Shown one piece after another: positions 27,266 through 36,257 of a DNA stretch of 64,000 bases (its first letter is position 1; the number at the start of each line of letters is the position of its first letter). Origin of the DNA: Bog-473 sp963828825. Its GTDB lineage: Bacteria > Actinomycetota > Acidimicrobiia > Acidimicrobiales > RAAP-2. The notes under the pieces were generated by a model. It was not told where the DNA came from, searched no databases, and saw only the letters and a list, made by a program, of their open reading frames with translations. The stretch lies in the NCBI GenBank assembly GCA_963828825.1, contig CAWHGF010000007.1, positions 496,001 to 560,000 on the forward strand, in the 5' to 3' direction. Made by a program: the position numbers and the translations under genes.

Positions 27266-28633
27266 TCACGGTCGCGACGGGAGGAGGACGTTGGGGTTCA
27301 TGATGCCGGCGGGATCGAGTGCCGTCTTGAGCCGTCGAAAGGCAGCGAGCTCTGCTTCGCTCCGGTTGAGGTGGAGCCAGGGTCGCTTCGCCGTCCCGAT
27401 GCCGTGCTCGGAGCTGATGCTGCCGCCGAGCTCGGCCACGTGGAGCAGGACGCGGTCGTCCACCGTCAGGTCATCCGGATCGACGCCGGTCACGTTGACA
27501 TGGACGTTGCAGTCCCCGGCGTGCCCGAACAACCACACCGTTGCTCTCGGGTCGGCATCCCTGACGATGTCAGGCACTCGGTCGATGAAGGCGGCCAGGA
27601 CCAGCGCCGGCAGCGTCACATCTAGTTTGTGGGGTGCACCGAGTGTGTTGATCGCCTCGGTGTGTCCCTCGCGGTACCGCCAGAGCTGCGCCCGCCGGAT
27701 GGCATCGGTGGCCACTGCGACGTCCTCGATGCTTGGAATGGAGTCGAGCACGGTGGCCAGGGCGGGTGCGGGGTCATGCTGCGCCGCCGCCTCGGCCAAG
27801 AGATAGGCGGAATGCGGTTCCTTGAATGGTCTTGCCGCGCCGGTGACCCGGCAGACGAGGTCCAGGCCTGATTGGAGGAACAGCTCCAGCGACTGGAGTT
27901 CGGGCAGGGATCGGCGCAGCAGCGAGGCCGCGTCGATTGCCGCGGCAGTGGAGGGCAGCGCGAGGATGGAGGTGACACGCTCTGGGTTGGGTGGCACGAG
28001 GCGCACTCGGGCGGCCGTCACCACTCCGAGCGTTCCTTCGCTGCCGCAGAGCAACCCACCGAGGTCGTACCCCGTGTTGTCCTTCATCAGACCGCCCATG
28101 TGCGAGACGGTGTCCCCCGTTCCGAGCACCGCTTCGAAGCCCATCAACTGTGCCCTCGTTGGGCCATGTCGGAGCACCTGAAGACCGCCCGCGTTGGTGG
28201 CGATTGTGCCGCCGATCGTCGCACTGTCACGACTCCCGATGTCGACGCCATACGCCCATCCGGCGGCGGCTGCTGCCACCTGCACGTCGACCAACGGCGT
28301 ACCGGCGCCCACTGAGAGCTGGCCACCCAACGAGTCGACGTCGGTGACGCCTCCCAGCCGGCGCAGACTGAGTAGGACCTCGCCTGCGAGGGGGACGCTT
28401 CCGCCAACGAGGCCTGTGTTACCCCCTTGAGGCACGAGGGCGACACCGGCCTCTTTGCACAGGGCAACAACCCCCGCCACCTCACGGCCGTCCCCCGGGC
28501 GAACGACGGCCGTGGGTTGACCCGAGAAGCGCCCCGTCCAGTCGATGGCGTACGACGCCATCACATCCGGTTCGACGAACACGTGCCCGGATCCGACGAT
28601 GTCGCGGAGTTCCAGCAGCACTCTTGTGGACAT
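27266..28633 (-). CDS. FAD-binding oxidoreductase (GlcD / D-2-hydroxyglutarate dehydrogenase-like)
   Basis: 455 residues from ATG 28633. The PCMH-type FAD domain has 'VPQGGNTGLVGGSVP' and 'DIGSRDSATIGGTIATNAGG'. The C-terminal FAD-oxidase domain has 'GHAGDCNVHVN', 'SSEHGIGTAKRPWL' and the ending 'ALDPAGIMNPNVLLP', all characteristic of D-lactate/glycolate/2-hydroxyglutarate dehydrogenases. It oxidises a 2-hydroxy acid, passing electrons to a carrier. It is adjacent to a 2-hydroxyacid dehydrogenase gene in the same orientation. Confidence 0.92.
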   Translation of the reverse strand: MSTRVLLELRDIVGSGHVFVEPDVMASYAIDWTGRFSGQPTAVVRPGDGREVAGVVALCKEAGVALVPQGGNTGLVGGSVPLAGEVLLSLRRLGGVTDVDSLGGQLSVGAGTPLVDVQVAAAAAGWAYGVDIGSRDSATIGGTIATNAGGLQVLRHGPTRAQLMGFEAVLGTGDTVSHMGGLMKDNTGYDLGGLLCGSEGTLGVVTAARVRLVPPNPERVTSILALPSTAAAIDAASLLRRSLPELQSLELFLQSGLDLVCRVTGAARPFKEPHSAYLLAEAAAQHDPAPALATVLDSIPSIEDVAVATDAIRRAQLWRYREGHTEAINTLGAPHKLDVTLPALVLAAFIDRVPDIVRDADPRATVWLFGHAGDCNVHVNVTGVDPDDLTVDDRVLLHVAELGGSISSEHGIGTAKRPWLHLNRSEAELAAFRRLKTALDPAGIMNPNVLLPSRP

Positions 28634-28892
28634 ATCTCCATCCTCGCGCCGCAGAACGCGTCTCAATCTTGCCGCTCACACTCACACACGAGGGCCGAGC
28701 TATTCGGTCTCGTGGTCGCCGATATCAACCTCGTCATCCGGCCCAAAAAACGAGATGGGCCAAGACATCAAGAAGGATCTACGCCCCGATTTACGCGTCA
28801 GTTGGGACCGACCCGAAAGCCGTCCCCCATGCGCAGCGTGCTGTGGCTGAAAACGGAAGCGGCCACTGAACTGCGCCTGTGCTTTCCGGGCA

Positions 28893-29921
28893 TCACTGCG
28901 GCGCCATCGGCGGACAGTCCGCTGGGTCGGTCACCACCCGGATCGGCGACCCTACGAGGTATGCCGCAACGTCCTCCGACATCCGCTGCCACGCGGTGCG
29001 AAAGAGGCGCTCGGTGACATAGCCGACGTGCGGGGTGACGACGACGTTGTCGAGCGATCGGAAGGGGTGGTCCGCAGGGAGCGGCTCAAGGTCGAAGACA
29101 TCGAGACCGGCACCGGCGAGATGGCCGGAACGGAGGGCCTCGACAAGTGCCGCCTCTTCGATGATCGGACCGCGGGAGATGTTCACCAGGATGGCGCCCG
29201 GCTTCATCTTGGCCAGGTCGTCGGCGCGTAACGTGTTGCGGGAGCGCTCCGAGAACACCAGGAAGACACCGAGGACGTCCGCGGATGACATGAGCTCGTC
29301 CTTGGCGACCTTGGTCACACCCAGCTGTGCACATCGCTCCTCGGTCAGATTCTGGCTCCAGGCCACGACATCCATGCCCAACGCCGTCGCCAACGGGATC
29401 ATCGCACCGCCAAGTCGGCCCGCGCCGAGCAGGCCGAGGGTCTTGCCGGCGAGCGGGATGGGGAACCCGGTCTGCCAGCCACCGGCGCGGATGACCCGAT
29501 CCTCGATGCCGGTTCGCTTGGCGATGGCGAAGATGAGCGCCCACGCCATCTCCGACGGCGTCGGCAGGCCGCGAGGCGTCTCGTGGCCGAGTGGGCGCAT
29601 CGGGGCGCCCTGCTCGGTCTCCGCCGTGCCGCAGAGCAGGATCCCTCGCTCGATCCGGGCCTCGTGGTCGACCACATTGCTCGTCCGGCCGTTGCAAACA
29701 ATCAGCCTGAGGTTGGGAATACCTTCGAGTACCATCCGGGGAAAGCGCGCCCTCTGCTGGGTGATGACGACGATCTCGTAGTCGGACAGCTCATTGACCA
29801 GGCGCTCAGGGGGGATCGCCTGCCGGTAGACGGTGATCTCCGCATCGTCGGGCAGCACCTTCCAGTCGCCGTACTCGAGGGCGACCCCGATGTAGTCGTC
29901 GAGGATGGCGATCTTGGTCAC
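28893..29921 (-). CDS. D-isomer 2-hydroxyacid dehydrogenase family protein
   Basis: 342 residues from GTG 29921. The NAD-binding loop is 'GLLGAGRLGG'; the catalytic residues appear in 'LVNISRGPIIEE' (Arg), the following acidic segment, and 'VVTPHVGYVTE' (His). The N-terminal half matches the phosphoglycerate-dehydrogenase-like group rather than lactate dehydrogenases. It reduces a 2-keto acid or oxidises a D-2-hydroxy acid with NAD(P)H. It lies 260 nt upstream of the GlcD-like gene on the same strand. Confidence 0.9.
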   Translation of the reverse strand: MTKIAILDDYIGVALEYGDWKVLPDDAEITVYRQAIPPERLVNELSDYEIVVITQQRARFPRMVLEGIPNLRLIVCNGRTSNVVDHEARIERGILLCGTAETEQGAPMRPLGHETPRGLPTPSEMAWALIFAIAKRTGIEDRVIRAGGWQTGFPIPLAGKTLGLLGAGRLGGAMIPLATALGMDVVAWSQNLTEERCAQLGVTKVAKDELMSSADVLGVFLVFSERSRNTLRADDLAKMKPGAILVNISRGPIIEEAALVEALRSGHLAGAGLDVFDLEPLPADHPFRSLDNVVVTPHVGYVTERLFRTAWQRMSEDVAAYLVGSPIRVVTDPADCPPMAPQ

Positions 29922-30148
29922 GCCAGCCACTCCGCTTCCCCGGCACTCCGGCCCTTGTCCAATCCTCTGAGCATCACGTTCGCCTCGCCCCTCACAATCA
30001 TTTTCCTGGGGCGGCGGGACGGGCGACCGCACCGAACAGAGGCCCAGGCTCGATCGCCCCGGCTGGCCGCCCGCTCGGCAAAGGTGCCCAGAGATTGGCC
30101 ATCCTCCGCCCCCCGTTCGAGATTGATGTCACTTCTGCTTCTCTCGGT

Positions 30149-30510
30149 CTAAACGATTCGACCACGGACACCGTAGTGGGCTACCTGCTGGAGCGCGGCT
30201 GCAATCTGTTGCAGAGGTCGCGTCTCACCCCGAGACTGAGGACTCCGGCATCGGCGAGCGCCGGCAGCTCCGTGAGACGGGATGGGTCAGCACAGATCCA
30301 GACGATGTGGACCGTGGTGCCGCGTGCGGATCCATGGCTTCAACAGCAGCGAAGAGCCGACCGACCAAGGCTTTGTCGGCCACATCCACGGTCACCAACT
30401 CAGCCCGGACGCCGAGACCGCGCCAGGCCTGGACCACGTCTCAATCGTCGCGGTAGCCAACGCAGACATCCCATCCGGCACTGGCCAGCTGACGTGATCA
30501 CGGCCACTCG
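30149..30510 (-). pseudogene. Composite remnant: SDR fragment joined to MDR C-terminal fragment
   Basis: Reading the minus strand, 'ASAGWDVCVGYRDD', an in-frame stop, then 'GVRAELVTVDVADKALVGRL' is SDR-like sequence (30345-30500). It then switches frame to 'ADPSRLTELPALADAG' and again to 'LQQIAAALQQVAHYGVRG' ending 'RIV' and a stop at 30149. Those last pieces match the C-terminal end of MDR-type dehydrogenases. At least three frame changes and one stop show decay; two unrelated dehydrogenase families have been fused by deletion. Confidence 0.65.
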
Positions 30511-30588
30511 AACCGCCTGTTCAATCACGTCCACGGAATCGGCCTACTGCAGTTGCCGCGGCGGGTCCGCCGCGGCAAAGATTCGTCC

Positions 30589-31398
30589 GTGGCTACCACG
30601 CGGGGCCGACGAGGCCGGCGACGCTACGACGGACGGATCGCCCTCATCACCGGTGCCTCGTCAGGCATCGGTCGGGCAATCGCCCTGGAGCTGGCAGCCC
30701 GAGGTGCCGTGGTGATCGGCCTGGCCCGGCGGCGTGAGCTGCTCACCGAGTTGGAAGCAGAGCTCACGGCTCGATCGCCGCGAAGCGCCGTCGTCGTGTG
30801 CGACGTCGCGGACACGACGGCGTATCGGGCGGTACTGGCCGCAATCATCGCCGAGCGCGACCGCATCGACATTCTGGTCAACAACGCCGGCATCGACATC
30901 ATGCTGCCGGCGCTCTCTGGCAACGAGGAGGCCGTCCGCCGCAACCTCGAGGTCAACTTTTTTGCCACGGTGGCAGGCACTCTGGCCGTCCTGCCCGCCA
31001 TGGCGGGGCGGGGACAAGGCGTCGTGGTAAATGTGTCTTCGGACACAGCACGGGCGGCCGAACCACGCCAGGGTGGTTACGCCGCCTCTAAGGCCGCCGT
31101 CTCAGCGTTCACCGAATCGATCGCCCACGAGATGGTCAGCCACGGCGTACACGTCCACGTGCTCTACCCGGGGTGGGTACCCACGGCCATGGGCCTGCCC
31201 TCCGATGCCGACAATGGCGCACTCCCGCCGAAGATGGTGCGCCGCACGGCAGAGGGTGTGGCGACGCTCCTGGCCGATCGGATGGGTGGGCCGCACATCG
31301 ACATCAACGCAGCGCGTCTCCCGCTGCTGGCACCAATCGTGAAGCACCTGCTGCCGCGGGCCTACCAGCGGGCCATGCGCAGTATGAACACCACGTGA
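30589..31398 (+). CDS. Short-chain dehydrogenase/reductase (SDR)
   Basis: About 269 residues from GTG 30589 (TTG 30553 also in frame). It has cofactor motif 'LITGASSGIGRAIALELA', 'LVNNAGIDI', the catalytic Ser in 'VVNVSSDTA' and the Tyr-x3-Lys in 'GGYAASKAAVSAF'. It is complete. 'VVCDVAD' after the second strand suggests NADP or NAD use cannot be decided safely. It lies next to a decayed SDR fragment, which may be a former neighbour copy. Confidence 0.9.
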   Translation: MATTRGRRGRRRYDGRIALITGASSGIGRAIALELAARGAVVIGLARRRELLTELEAELTARSPRSAVVVCDVADTTAYRAVLAAIIAERDRIDILVNNAGIDIMLPALSGNEEAVRRNLEVNFFATVAGTLAVLPAMAGRGQGVVVNVSSDTARAAEPRQGGYAASKAAVSAFTESIAHEMVSHGVHVHVLYPGWVPTAMGLPSDADNGALPPKMVRRTAEGVATLLADRMGGPHIDINAARLPLLAPIVKHLLPRAYQRAMRSMNTT

Positions 31399-31480
31399 TG
31401 GGCATTGCGTGCTGGGCGGGCAGGGTTCGGCCGTTGATCATCGCAGCGAGCGCGCGAACGGACGCGCGAGATTGGCGAGT

Positions 31481-31566
31481 ACGGGAGCTCAGACGGAAGG
31501 GGCCGAGAGAGTGCCTGCTGGAGCCGACCGTTGAACCTGGTCCGGGTAATGCCGGCGAAAGGAGGG
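31481..31566 (+). ncRNA. TPP (thi-box) riboswitch, apparently orphaned
   Basis: The 3' half matches the TPP-binding core closely: 'GTTGAACCTGGTCCGGG' then 'TAATGCCGGCGAAAGGAGG' at 31529-31565. The 5' half has ACGGGAGCTC at 31481-31490 and 'GGGGCCGAGAGAGTGCC' at 31499-31515, equivalent to the CUGAGA pyrimidine-sensing arm. Two core positions differ from consensus (CCGAGA for CUGAGA, CTGGT for CTGAT), which may reflect decay. Such elements switch off thiamine genes when thiamine pyrophosphate is plentiful. Only a thiC stub follows. Confidence 0.8.
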
Positions 31567-31584
31567 GGCAGCCTGACCGATGAC

Positions 31585-31722
31585 GTGCAGTTGCCGCTCG
31601 TCCGACATGGACGCCATAAGGTCTATGTGGAAGGCGATCGAGTCCACATCCGGGTTCCGTTCACGAAAGGACAATGTCTCCAGGGAGCTCCGCCATGCCC
31701 CGCACGGCACGTGCAAGCGTGA
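31585..31722 (+). pseudogene. thiC 5' remnant
   Basis: In frame after GTG 31585 the sequence 'RHKVYVEGDRVHIRVPF' matches the N-terminal 'KVYVEG-x-R-x-DIRVPF' region of phosphomethylpyrimidine synthase (ThiC). Homology stops after 'VPFTK', and the frame ends at 31722, so about 95% of the gene is missing. It sits directly behind a TPP riboswitch, as expected for thiC. Confidence 0.65.
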
Positions 31723-31956
31723 GTCTCAATTTATGGACATTGTCTGAGAGGTCTTGGTCGTGTCCCGAGTCCGGCTGGCCTCCGAGTCGTCTGGCGAAGG
31801 AGAGCGTTTCGAAGATCGGGTTCGCCAGCAGTCACGTCATCGATGGGCCACCCGGACCGCATCGTCTTTTGCGCTTGCCGGGGTTAGCGAGTCGTTAGCT
31901 CAGCGCCCTGAGACGGCAGCGAGGACTGGGACACCCAGGCTGGCTAGGAACAGTTG

Positions 31957-32826
31957 TCAGAACTGCAGCGTGGCAAGGAACTCACGAACAAGTGGAAAGG
32001 CCGCGTTTGGGTCCTCAATAAAGGGTTCGTGACCGACGTGCGGAAGACAGATACGCCTTGGGTTGGGGAGCCCTTGCATCAACATTTCGGCGCCAGCGAC
32101 CATCACGGCGTCGCGCTGGCCATAGAGAACGAAGGTGGGGCAATGGATCTCATTGAGTCGGCCGGTCAGATCCGTACTCGCGAACATCCGCTCCAGCTGC
32201 CGCACGTTGTCATTGGAAACGGGCAGACCTGCCATGGAGGCCTTCACCCGGTCGCGGACGGCGGGCACACCCTCCTGGGTGACGGCCATTGCGGCGTAAC
32301 GGGCGGCATGCTTGTTTTTCGACTCGGAGCGCCAAGACCAAGCAGCTATGTACCACGCAGCTACGGCAAGGACCTTGGCCGTACGGGTCGGACCGAGGGC
32401 ACGCAGGGCCGGTGCAGCGATCTTGCGTGGGTTGCCGGTGGGGGTGGTGCCGACCAAGACCAGGCCGGCACACACCCCAGGGTGGCGTAGCCCGTAGTGG
32501 AGTCCGATGAATCCACCCATGGAGTGGGCCAACACGCCGACGCGCTCATAGCCGAGGTAGACTCGAAGCTCGTCGAGATCGTCCGCAATCCGCTCGTATG
32601 TGTAGGTGGCACTCGGCGCGACTTCTGAACGCCCGCTTCCCCGATAGTCGTGGTACACCAGCGTGTATTCATCCTCAAGCGGCACGAGAGCCTCGGCCAA
32701 AGTATCTGAGATGTTGGCGGGTCCGCCCTGGCAGGCCAAAAGAGGAGGCCCCCTACCCCGGACGTGGTAGCAAAGTCGGACATTGTCGGATGTCTCGAAA
32801 TGCCGCACTTCGTAGATATTAAGCAT
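31957..32826 (-). CDS. Alpha/beta hydrolase
   Basis: 289 residues from ATG 32826; the frame extends to ATG 32880, but family length favours the inner start. No strong ribosome site is visible. It has the oxyanion region 'LACQGGPANISDTL', nucleophile elbow 'VLAHSMGGFIGLHYG', an Asp in 'YGQRDAVM' and His in 'PHVGHEPF', giving a full catalytic triad. The cap domain is about 75 residues. The proline-iminopeptidase / epoxide-hydrolase-like group is the closest; the substrate is unknown. Confidence 0.88.
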   Translation of the reverse strand: MLNIYEVRHFETSDNVRLCYHVRGRGPPLLACQGGPANISDTLAEALVPLEDEYTLVYHDYRGSGRSEVAPSATYTYERIADDLDELRVYLGYERVGVLAHSMGGFIGLHYGLRHPGVCAGLVLVGTTPTGNPRKIAAPALRALGPTRTAKVLAVAAWYIAAWSWRSESKNKHAARYAAMAVTQEGVPAVRDRVKASMAGLPVSNDNVRQLERMFASTDLTGRLNEIHCPTFVLYGQRDAVMVAGAEMLMQGLPNPRRICLPHVGHEPFIEDPNAAFPLVREFLATLQF

Positions 32827-33019
32827 CGGATGTCGAGGCAGAGGCTTGCGGCACATCGCTCGGGTTCGGAGTAGGTCCATGGTCCCCGCCCCATCGTCCC
32901 GATGTTCGGTGACATCTGGCTACAACAGTGAGCGGCCAGTCCAGCACATCAGGGGCCGTGTCGAAGGGTGTGCTGCATCGCCGGAGTCGGGGTACCGATC
33001 CGATGAACACCCCCCACTG

Positions 33020-33619
33020 TTACCAGCGCTCCCACCTCACGACGTCGTCGAGGTCGCGGCGGCCAGTTGGTAGCTCGGGCCGAGATCGCTCGCCGAGCGT
33101 CGGGTGGCCGACGGCGATCGCGCCGATGGGTCGATAGCCCTCGGGCACGCCGAGGGCGTCCATCAGGGCCTGCTCACCTCGGAAAATTCCGAAGAACAGG
33201 GCGCCCAGGCCTAGGTTGACCGCGGTGAGCAGAATGAGCATGACGCCGAAACCAGTGTCGATGTCCCAGTACGGTGCCGGCCAATGCGCCTCCATAGAGA
33301 GTGGCGTGTGGGCCTTGTCAGGTAGCGCGTAGCGGTCGAGATAAGCCTGCTTGTGGGCAAGCGGGAGGATCACTACCGGAGCCCGCGTCAGCGGCATCGA
33401 GTCGGACTCGCCTCGCCACTCTGGACCACTGGTCGTCTTCCAGAACAGCCGGCGCTGGTCGGGCTCAGTCAGGACGACGAAGGCGAAGCCCTGGCTATAC
33501 CCGGCCGAGGGTATGCGAATCGCGTTGGCCATGAGCTGGTCAAGAACCGGGCGCGCGACGGGTTCGTCTGAGAAGTCTCGCACCATCCTCCGCTGCATGA
33601 CGACATCTTGGAACTCCAT
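33020..33619 (-). CDS. Nitroreductase-family protein
   Basis: 199 residues from ATG 33619. 'MQRRMVRDFSDEPVARPVLD' is the conserved FMN-binding N-terminus, 'RIPSAGYSQGFAFVVL' the phosphate loop region, and 'LLTAVNLGLGALFFGIFRGE' the helix lining the flavin. The end 'IAVGHPTLGERSRP' is family-typical. NAD(P)H-dependent FMN reductase of nitro or quinone compounds; physiological substrate unknown. Confidence 0.9.
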   Translation of the reverse strand: MEFQDVVMQRRMVRDFSDEPVARPVLDQLMANAIRIPSAGYSQGFAFVVLTEPDQRRLFWKTTSGPEWRGESDSMPLTRAPVVILPLAHKQAYLDRYALPDKAHTPLSMEAHWPAPYWDIDTGFGVMLILLTAVNLGLGALFFGIFRGEQALMDALGVPEGYRPIGAIAVGHPTLGERSRPELPTGRRDLDDVVRWERW

Positions 33620-33712
33620 GACCCGCACCGTACTGCGACACACTCCGACGTGGACAACACCAAGTCGGGGGCTCGGCTCCCGACAAATCGAAAGAGGCGG
33701 TGAACGGTACGG

Positions 33713-33895
33713 TCACCTATCCGGCGGCGGTATCCGCACCTGTCGGACAAGCTCAAGCAATAGTTTGAGAGTCAGAGCCACCTCCGGGTCGTCATCTCGG
33801 CCATCTGCGACCCAGATCAAGGACGCAGTGCGTTCGCTGGAAGACGTCCAAGTCAGCGACTTGATGGCGCTCCTCGCAAGCGCTCGCGCCTCATG
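33713..33895 (-). CDS. Possible small protein, unknown
   Basis: The frame running leftward from about 33895 encodes 'EARALARSAIKSLTW' and ends 'ELVRQVRIPPPDR', with helical, protein-like composition. The start is unclear (the open frame extends to 34018 with poorer composition). Not recognised. Confidence 0.3.
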   Translation of the reverse strand, partial: HEARALARSAIKSLTWTSSSERTASLIWVADGRDDDPEVALTLKLLLELVRQVRIPPPDR

Positions 33896-34072
33896 AGACC
33901 CAGCACAGAACGAGACACGGACGGAGCACGAGATGAGGTCACCATGGTGCGACTGGTGCTCGGCGTTCCACGGGCTCCGACCACAAGGAAGAACTACGGC
34001 GGATACCCTGAGGACCAAAGACCCATTTCTCTCCTTGGGGAAGAATCACTAGGACGCAGTGGAGGTGGCACC

Positions 34073-34541
34073 ATGCCCACTGATCACGTCGCACAGCCGT
34101 GGGCTTTTCGCTCCACACTGATCGCCGTCGCCGACCTCGATCGATCCATCGCCTTCTACAGGGAGCTCGGTCCTTTCGATGAGATCGCTCGCGAGGACGC
34201 TGTCGCGCGTGCTCGGTGAGTTGTCGCCCTCATCCATCGTTCTGATCCTGCGTGAAATGCGAGGCGTTCATCACGCTCGCCATGGTCAACAATCACTTGG
34301 TCTCCGGTCGATTGCCTTCAACGTTGGATCGCTCGGCGAACTGGATCGGATCGAGTCCGTACTGCGAGGCCGTGACCTCTTTACCTCCCGTGGGCAGATC
34401 GCAAATGGCGTATCGGAGCTCCTACTCGGACGGGATCCCGACAACCAGCCTCTGGCGTTCGTCTGCTACGCAGACGACAAGACGCCCGGGCCCGAGTATT
34501 ACCGAACGATTGCCAATCTGGTGTATTCACAGGACGCCTGA
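34073..34541 (+). pseudogene. VOC (glyoxalase/dioxygenase) superfamily protein with one frameshift
   Basis: ATG 34073 with GGAGGTGG upstream begins 'FRSTLIAVADLDRSIAFYRE', the VOC beta-alpha-beta start, and runs to about 34205. The rest ('SIVLILREMRGVHHARHGQQ', 'LRSIAFNVGSLGELDRIESV', 'ISELLLGRDP'-like end) continues in the next frame to a stop at 34541. One extra base in the stretch GCGCGTGCTCG (about 34206-34216) would explain it. Otherwise intact and of normal length (about 155 residues), so it may be an assembly indel. Confidence 0.75.
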
Positions 34542-34886
34542 CGCTGCTACCGAGGCCTCGTAGCGGTGGCGGCCGTCGCCCGAACGGCGTGAGCCAGTTG
34601 AAAAGACAAGCACTGAAGGACCGATCGCACCGCCGCAGAGCCCTCGCCCGGAGCTTCCGGAGACGAATGAGATCTTCTCCATGTCAACCATTCCCTCCGA
34701 TCTCTCCGGATACCCTTGCAGCGTCTACTGGGATCCGCGAGCCGAACCGGACCGACATCCGGGTTACCGGGCTGCCCCGATCTGCCTGATCCACGAGCCA
34801 GTTCAGTCAGCCTCAGCCCGTGAGAGGACCGCTCGACTGGCAGGACTCGTCGGCTGTAACTGCGTACGGCGCGGACGCGGTCGCTT
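34542..34886. other. Intergenic region, no gene recognised
   Basis: 345 nt between the convergent VOC gene and CoA-transferase gene. Frames on both strands are Arg/Ser/Pro-rich shadows. No terminator was clear. Confidence 0.45.
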
Positions 34887-36137
34887 TCACGGACCGTCTC
34901 CCGTTCCGGCCGGGTCGGTCCTGACCGCACCCGCCGACTCCAGACTGGCGATCTGAGACTCGTCGTAACCTAGGCCTCCGAGCACCTCCCGCGTATGCTC
35001 TCCCAGTCGGGGTGCCCGGAATCGGGGATTGGTTGGCTCAACCCCGAAGTCGGCGGGAGTGGCAATCATCGTCTGGGTACCGTGCTCGTCGGGTACCTCA
35101 ACCAGCCCGCCAGCCGCCAGGAACTGCTCATCGGAGAGAAGGTCCTCGATGGTCTGTACCGGTGACCAGAAGAAGTCCGGCTCGGCGTCAAAGATCTCTG
35201 CCCACTCCGATAGTGGCCGGGTGGAAAAGATCTCGTCGAGGAGGTGCACCAGCTCAACTCCGTTCTTGAGTCGGGCCACCGTCGTCTCGAAGCGCTCGTC
35301 GGTGAGCCATTCAGGGCGATCGACTGCCCGGGCCAGGGGCGGAAAGTGCCGTTCTCCGTCCAGGCCGACGACCCAGAAGCGCCTCCCGTCGCCGGCCGTG
35401 TAGTTGTTGACGGTCGGATTCGTCATCGTCGACCGACTCCCGAGCCGGATCGGCCTTCCCCACATCAGCGCCACGTTCACGTCGAAGCCGATGGTGTAAG
35501 CGCCTTGCCGAAGGAGGGACGCCGAGACGATGTCGCCCACGCCCGTGCGTTCGCGGGCGAAGAGCGCGGCGCAGACCATGGCCGCTCCCGTCATCGCGAC
35601 CGAGTGGTCGCCCATGCCTCCGCGCTGGAAGGGAAGGTCGGCGCCGGGAGGCGTCAGGGAGGCAGCCACTCCGGACCGCGCCCAGAAAGCCGCAATGTCA
35701 TACGCCGGCCGATCCGCTTCGGGACCAGTCAGGCCGTACCCGCTGATGATGGCATAGACCAGTGCGGGGTTGCGATCCCTGAGCGAGACGGGATCGAGGC
35801 CGACACGTTCCAGTGCCGACAGCCGGATGTTGGTGAGGAAGACGTCGGCCCCATCGATCAGCGTGTTGGCAATCTGGCGACCCTCGGACGAGGACAGGTC
35901 CAGGACGATGCTTCGCTTGGAGCGGTTGTCGAGCTCGAAGACTGGGTTGCTGGGAAGATCTCCTCCGAGCATCTTCTGGAAACCGCGTGCCGGGTCACCG
36001 CTCGGCGGTTCGATCTTGACCACGTCGGCGCCCCAATCGCTCAGGATGCCCCCGGCGGCCGGACCGGCGACCCACATGCCCAGCTCGACCACCTTCACGC
36101 CTCGCAGTGGTCCGGTGTATTCGCCTCGATTCTCCAC
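34887..36137 (-). CDS. CaiB/BaiF family (class III) CoA transferase
   Basis: 416 residues from GTG 36137, just before the family start 'GPLRGVKVVELGMWVAGPAA'; an upstream TTG at 36215 is possible. The CoA-binding segment 'GADVVKIEPPSGDPAR' and catalytic Asp in 'RPAYDIAAFWARSG' are present. The C-terminal 'DFGVEPTNPRFRAPRLGEHT' is typical. It moves CoA between carboxylic acids. It is followed upstream, same strand, by a branched-chain-type binding protein gene. Confidence 0.9.
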   Translation of the reverse strand: MENRGEYTGPLRGVKVVELGMWVAGPAAGGILSDWGADVVKIEPPSGDPARGFQKMLGGDLPSNPVFELDNRSKRSIVLDLSSSEGRQIANTLIDGADVFLTNIRLSALERVGLDPVSLRDRNPALVYAIISGYGLTGPEADRPAYDIAAFWARSGVAASLTPPGADLPFQRGGMGDHSVAMTGAAMVCAALFARERTGVGDIVSASLLRQGAYTIGFDVNVALMWGRPIRLGSRSTMTNPTVNNYTAGDGRRFWVVGLDGERHFPPLARAVDRPEWLTDERFETTVARLKNGVELVHLLDEIFSTRPLSEWAEIFDAEPDFFWSPVQTIEDLLSDEQFLAAGGLVEVPDEHGTQTMIATPADFGVEPTNPRFRAPRLGEHTREVLGGLGYDESQIASLESAGAVRTDPAGTGDGP

Positions 36138-36257
36138 GGCTAGGCCGATGGCTCCATTCGACGTTCCTAACTGAGATGTTGCCTCGATTTGGACCCACGC
36201 TGAGGGCGTCTGCAACGGTCGGCGAGTACCGACGAGAAGGGGGCGACGGTCAACCCC

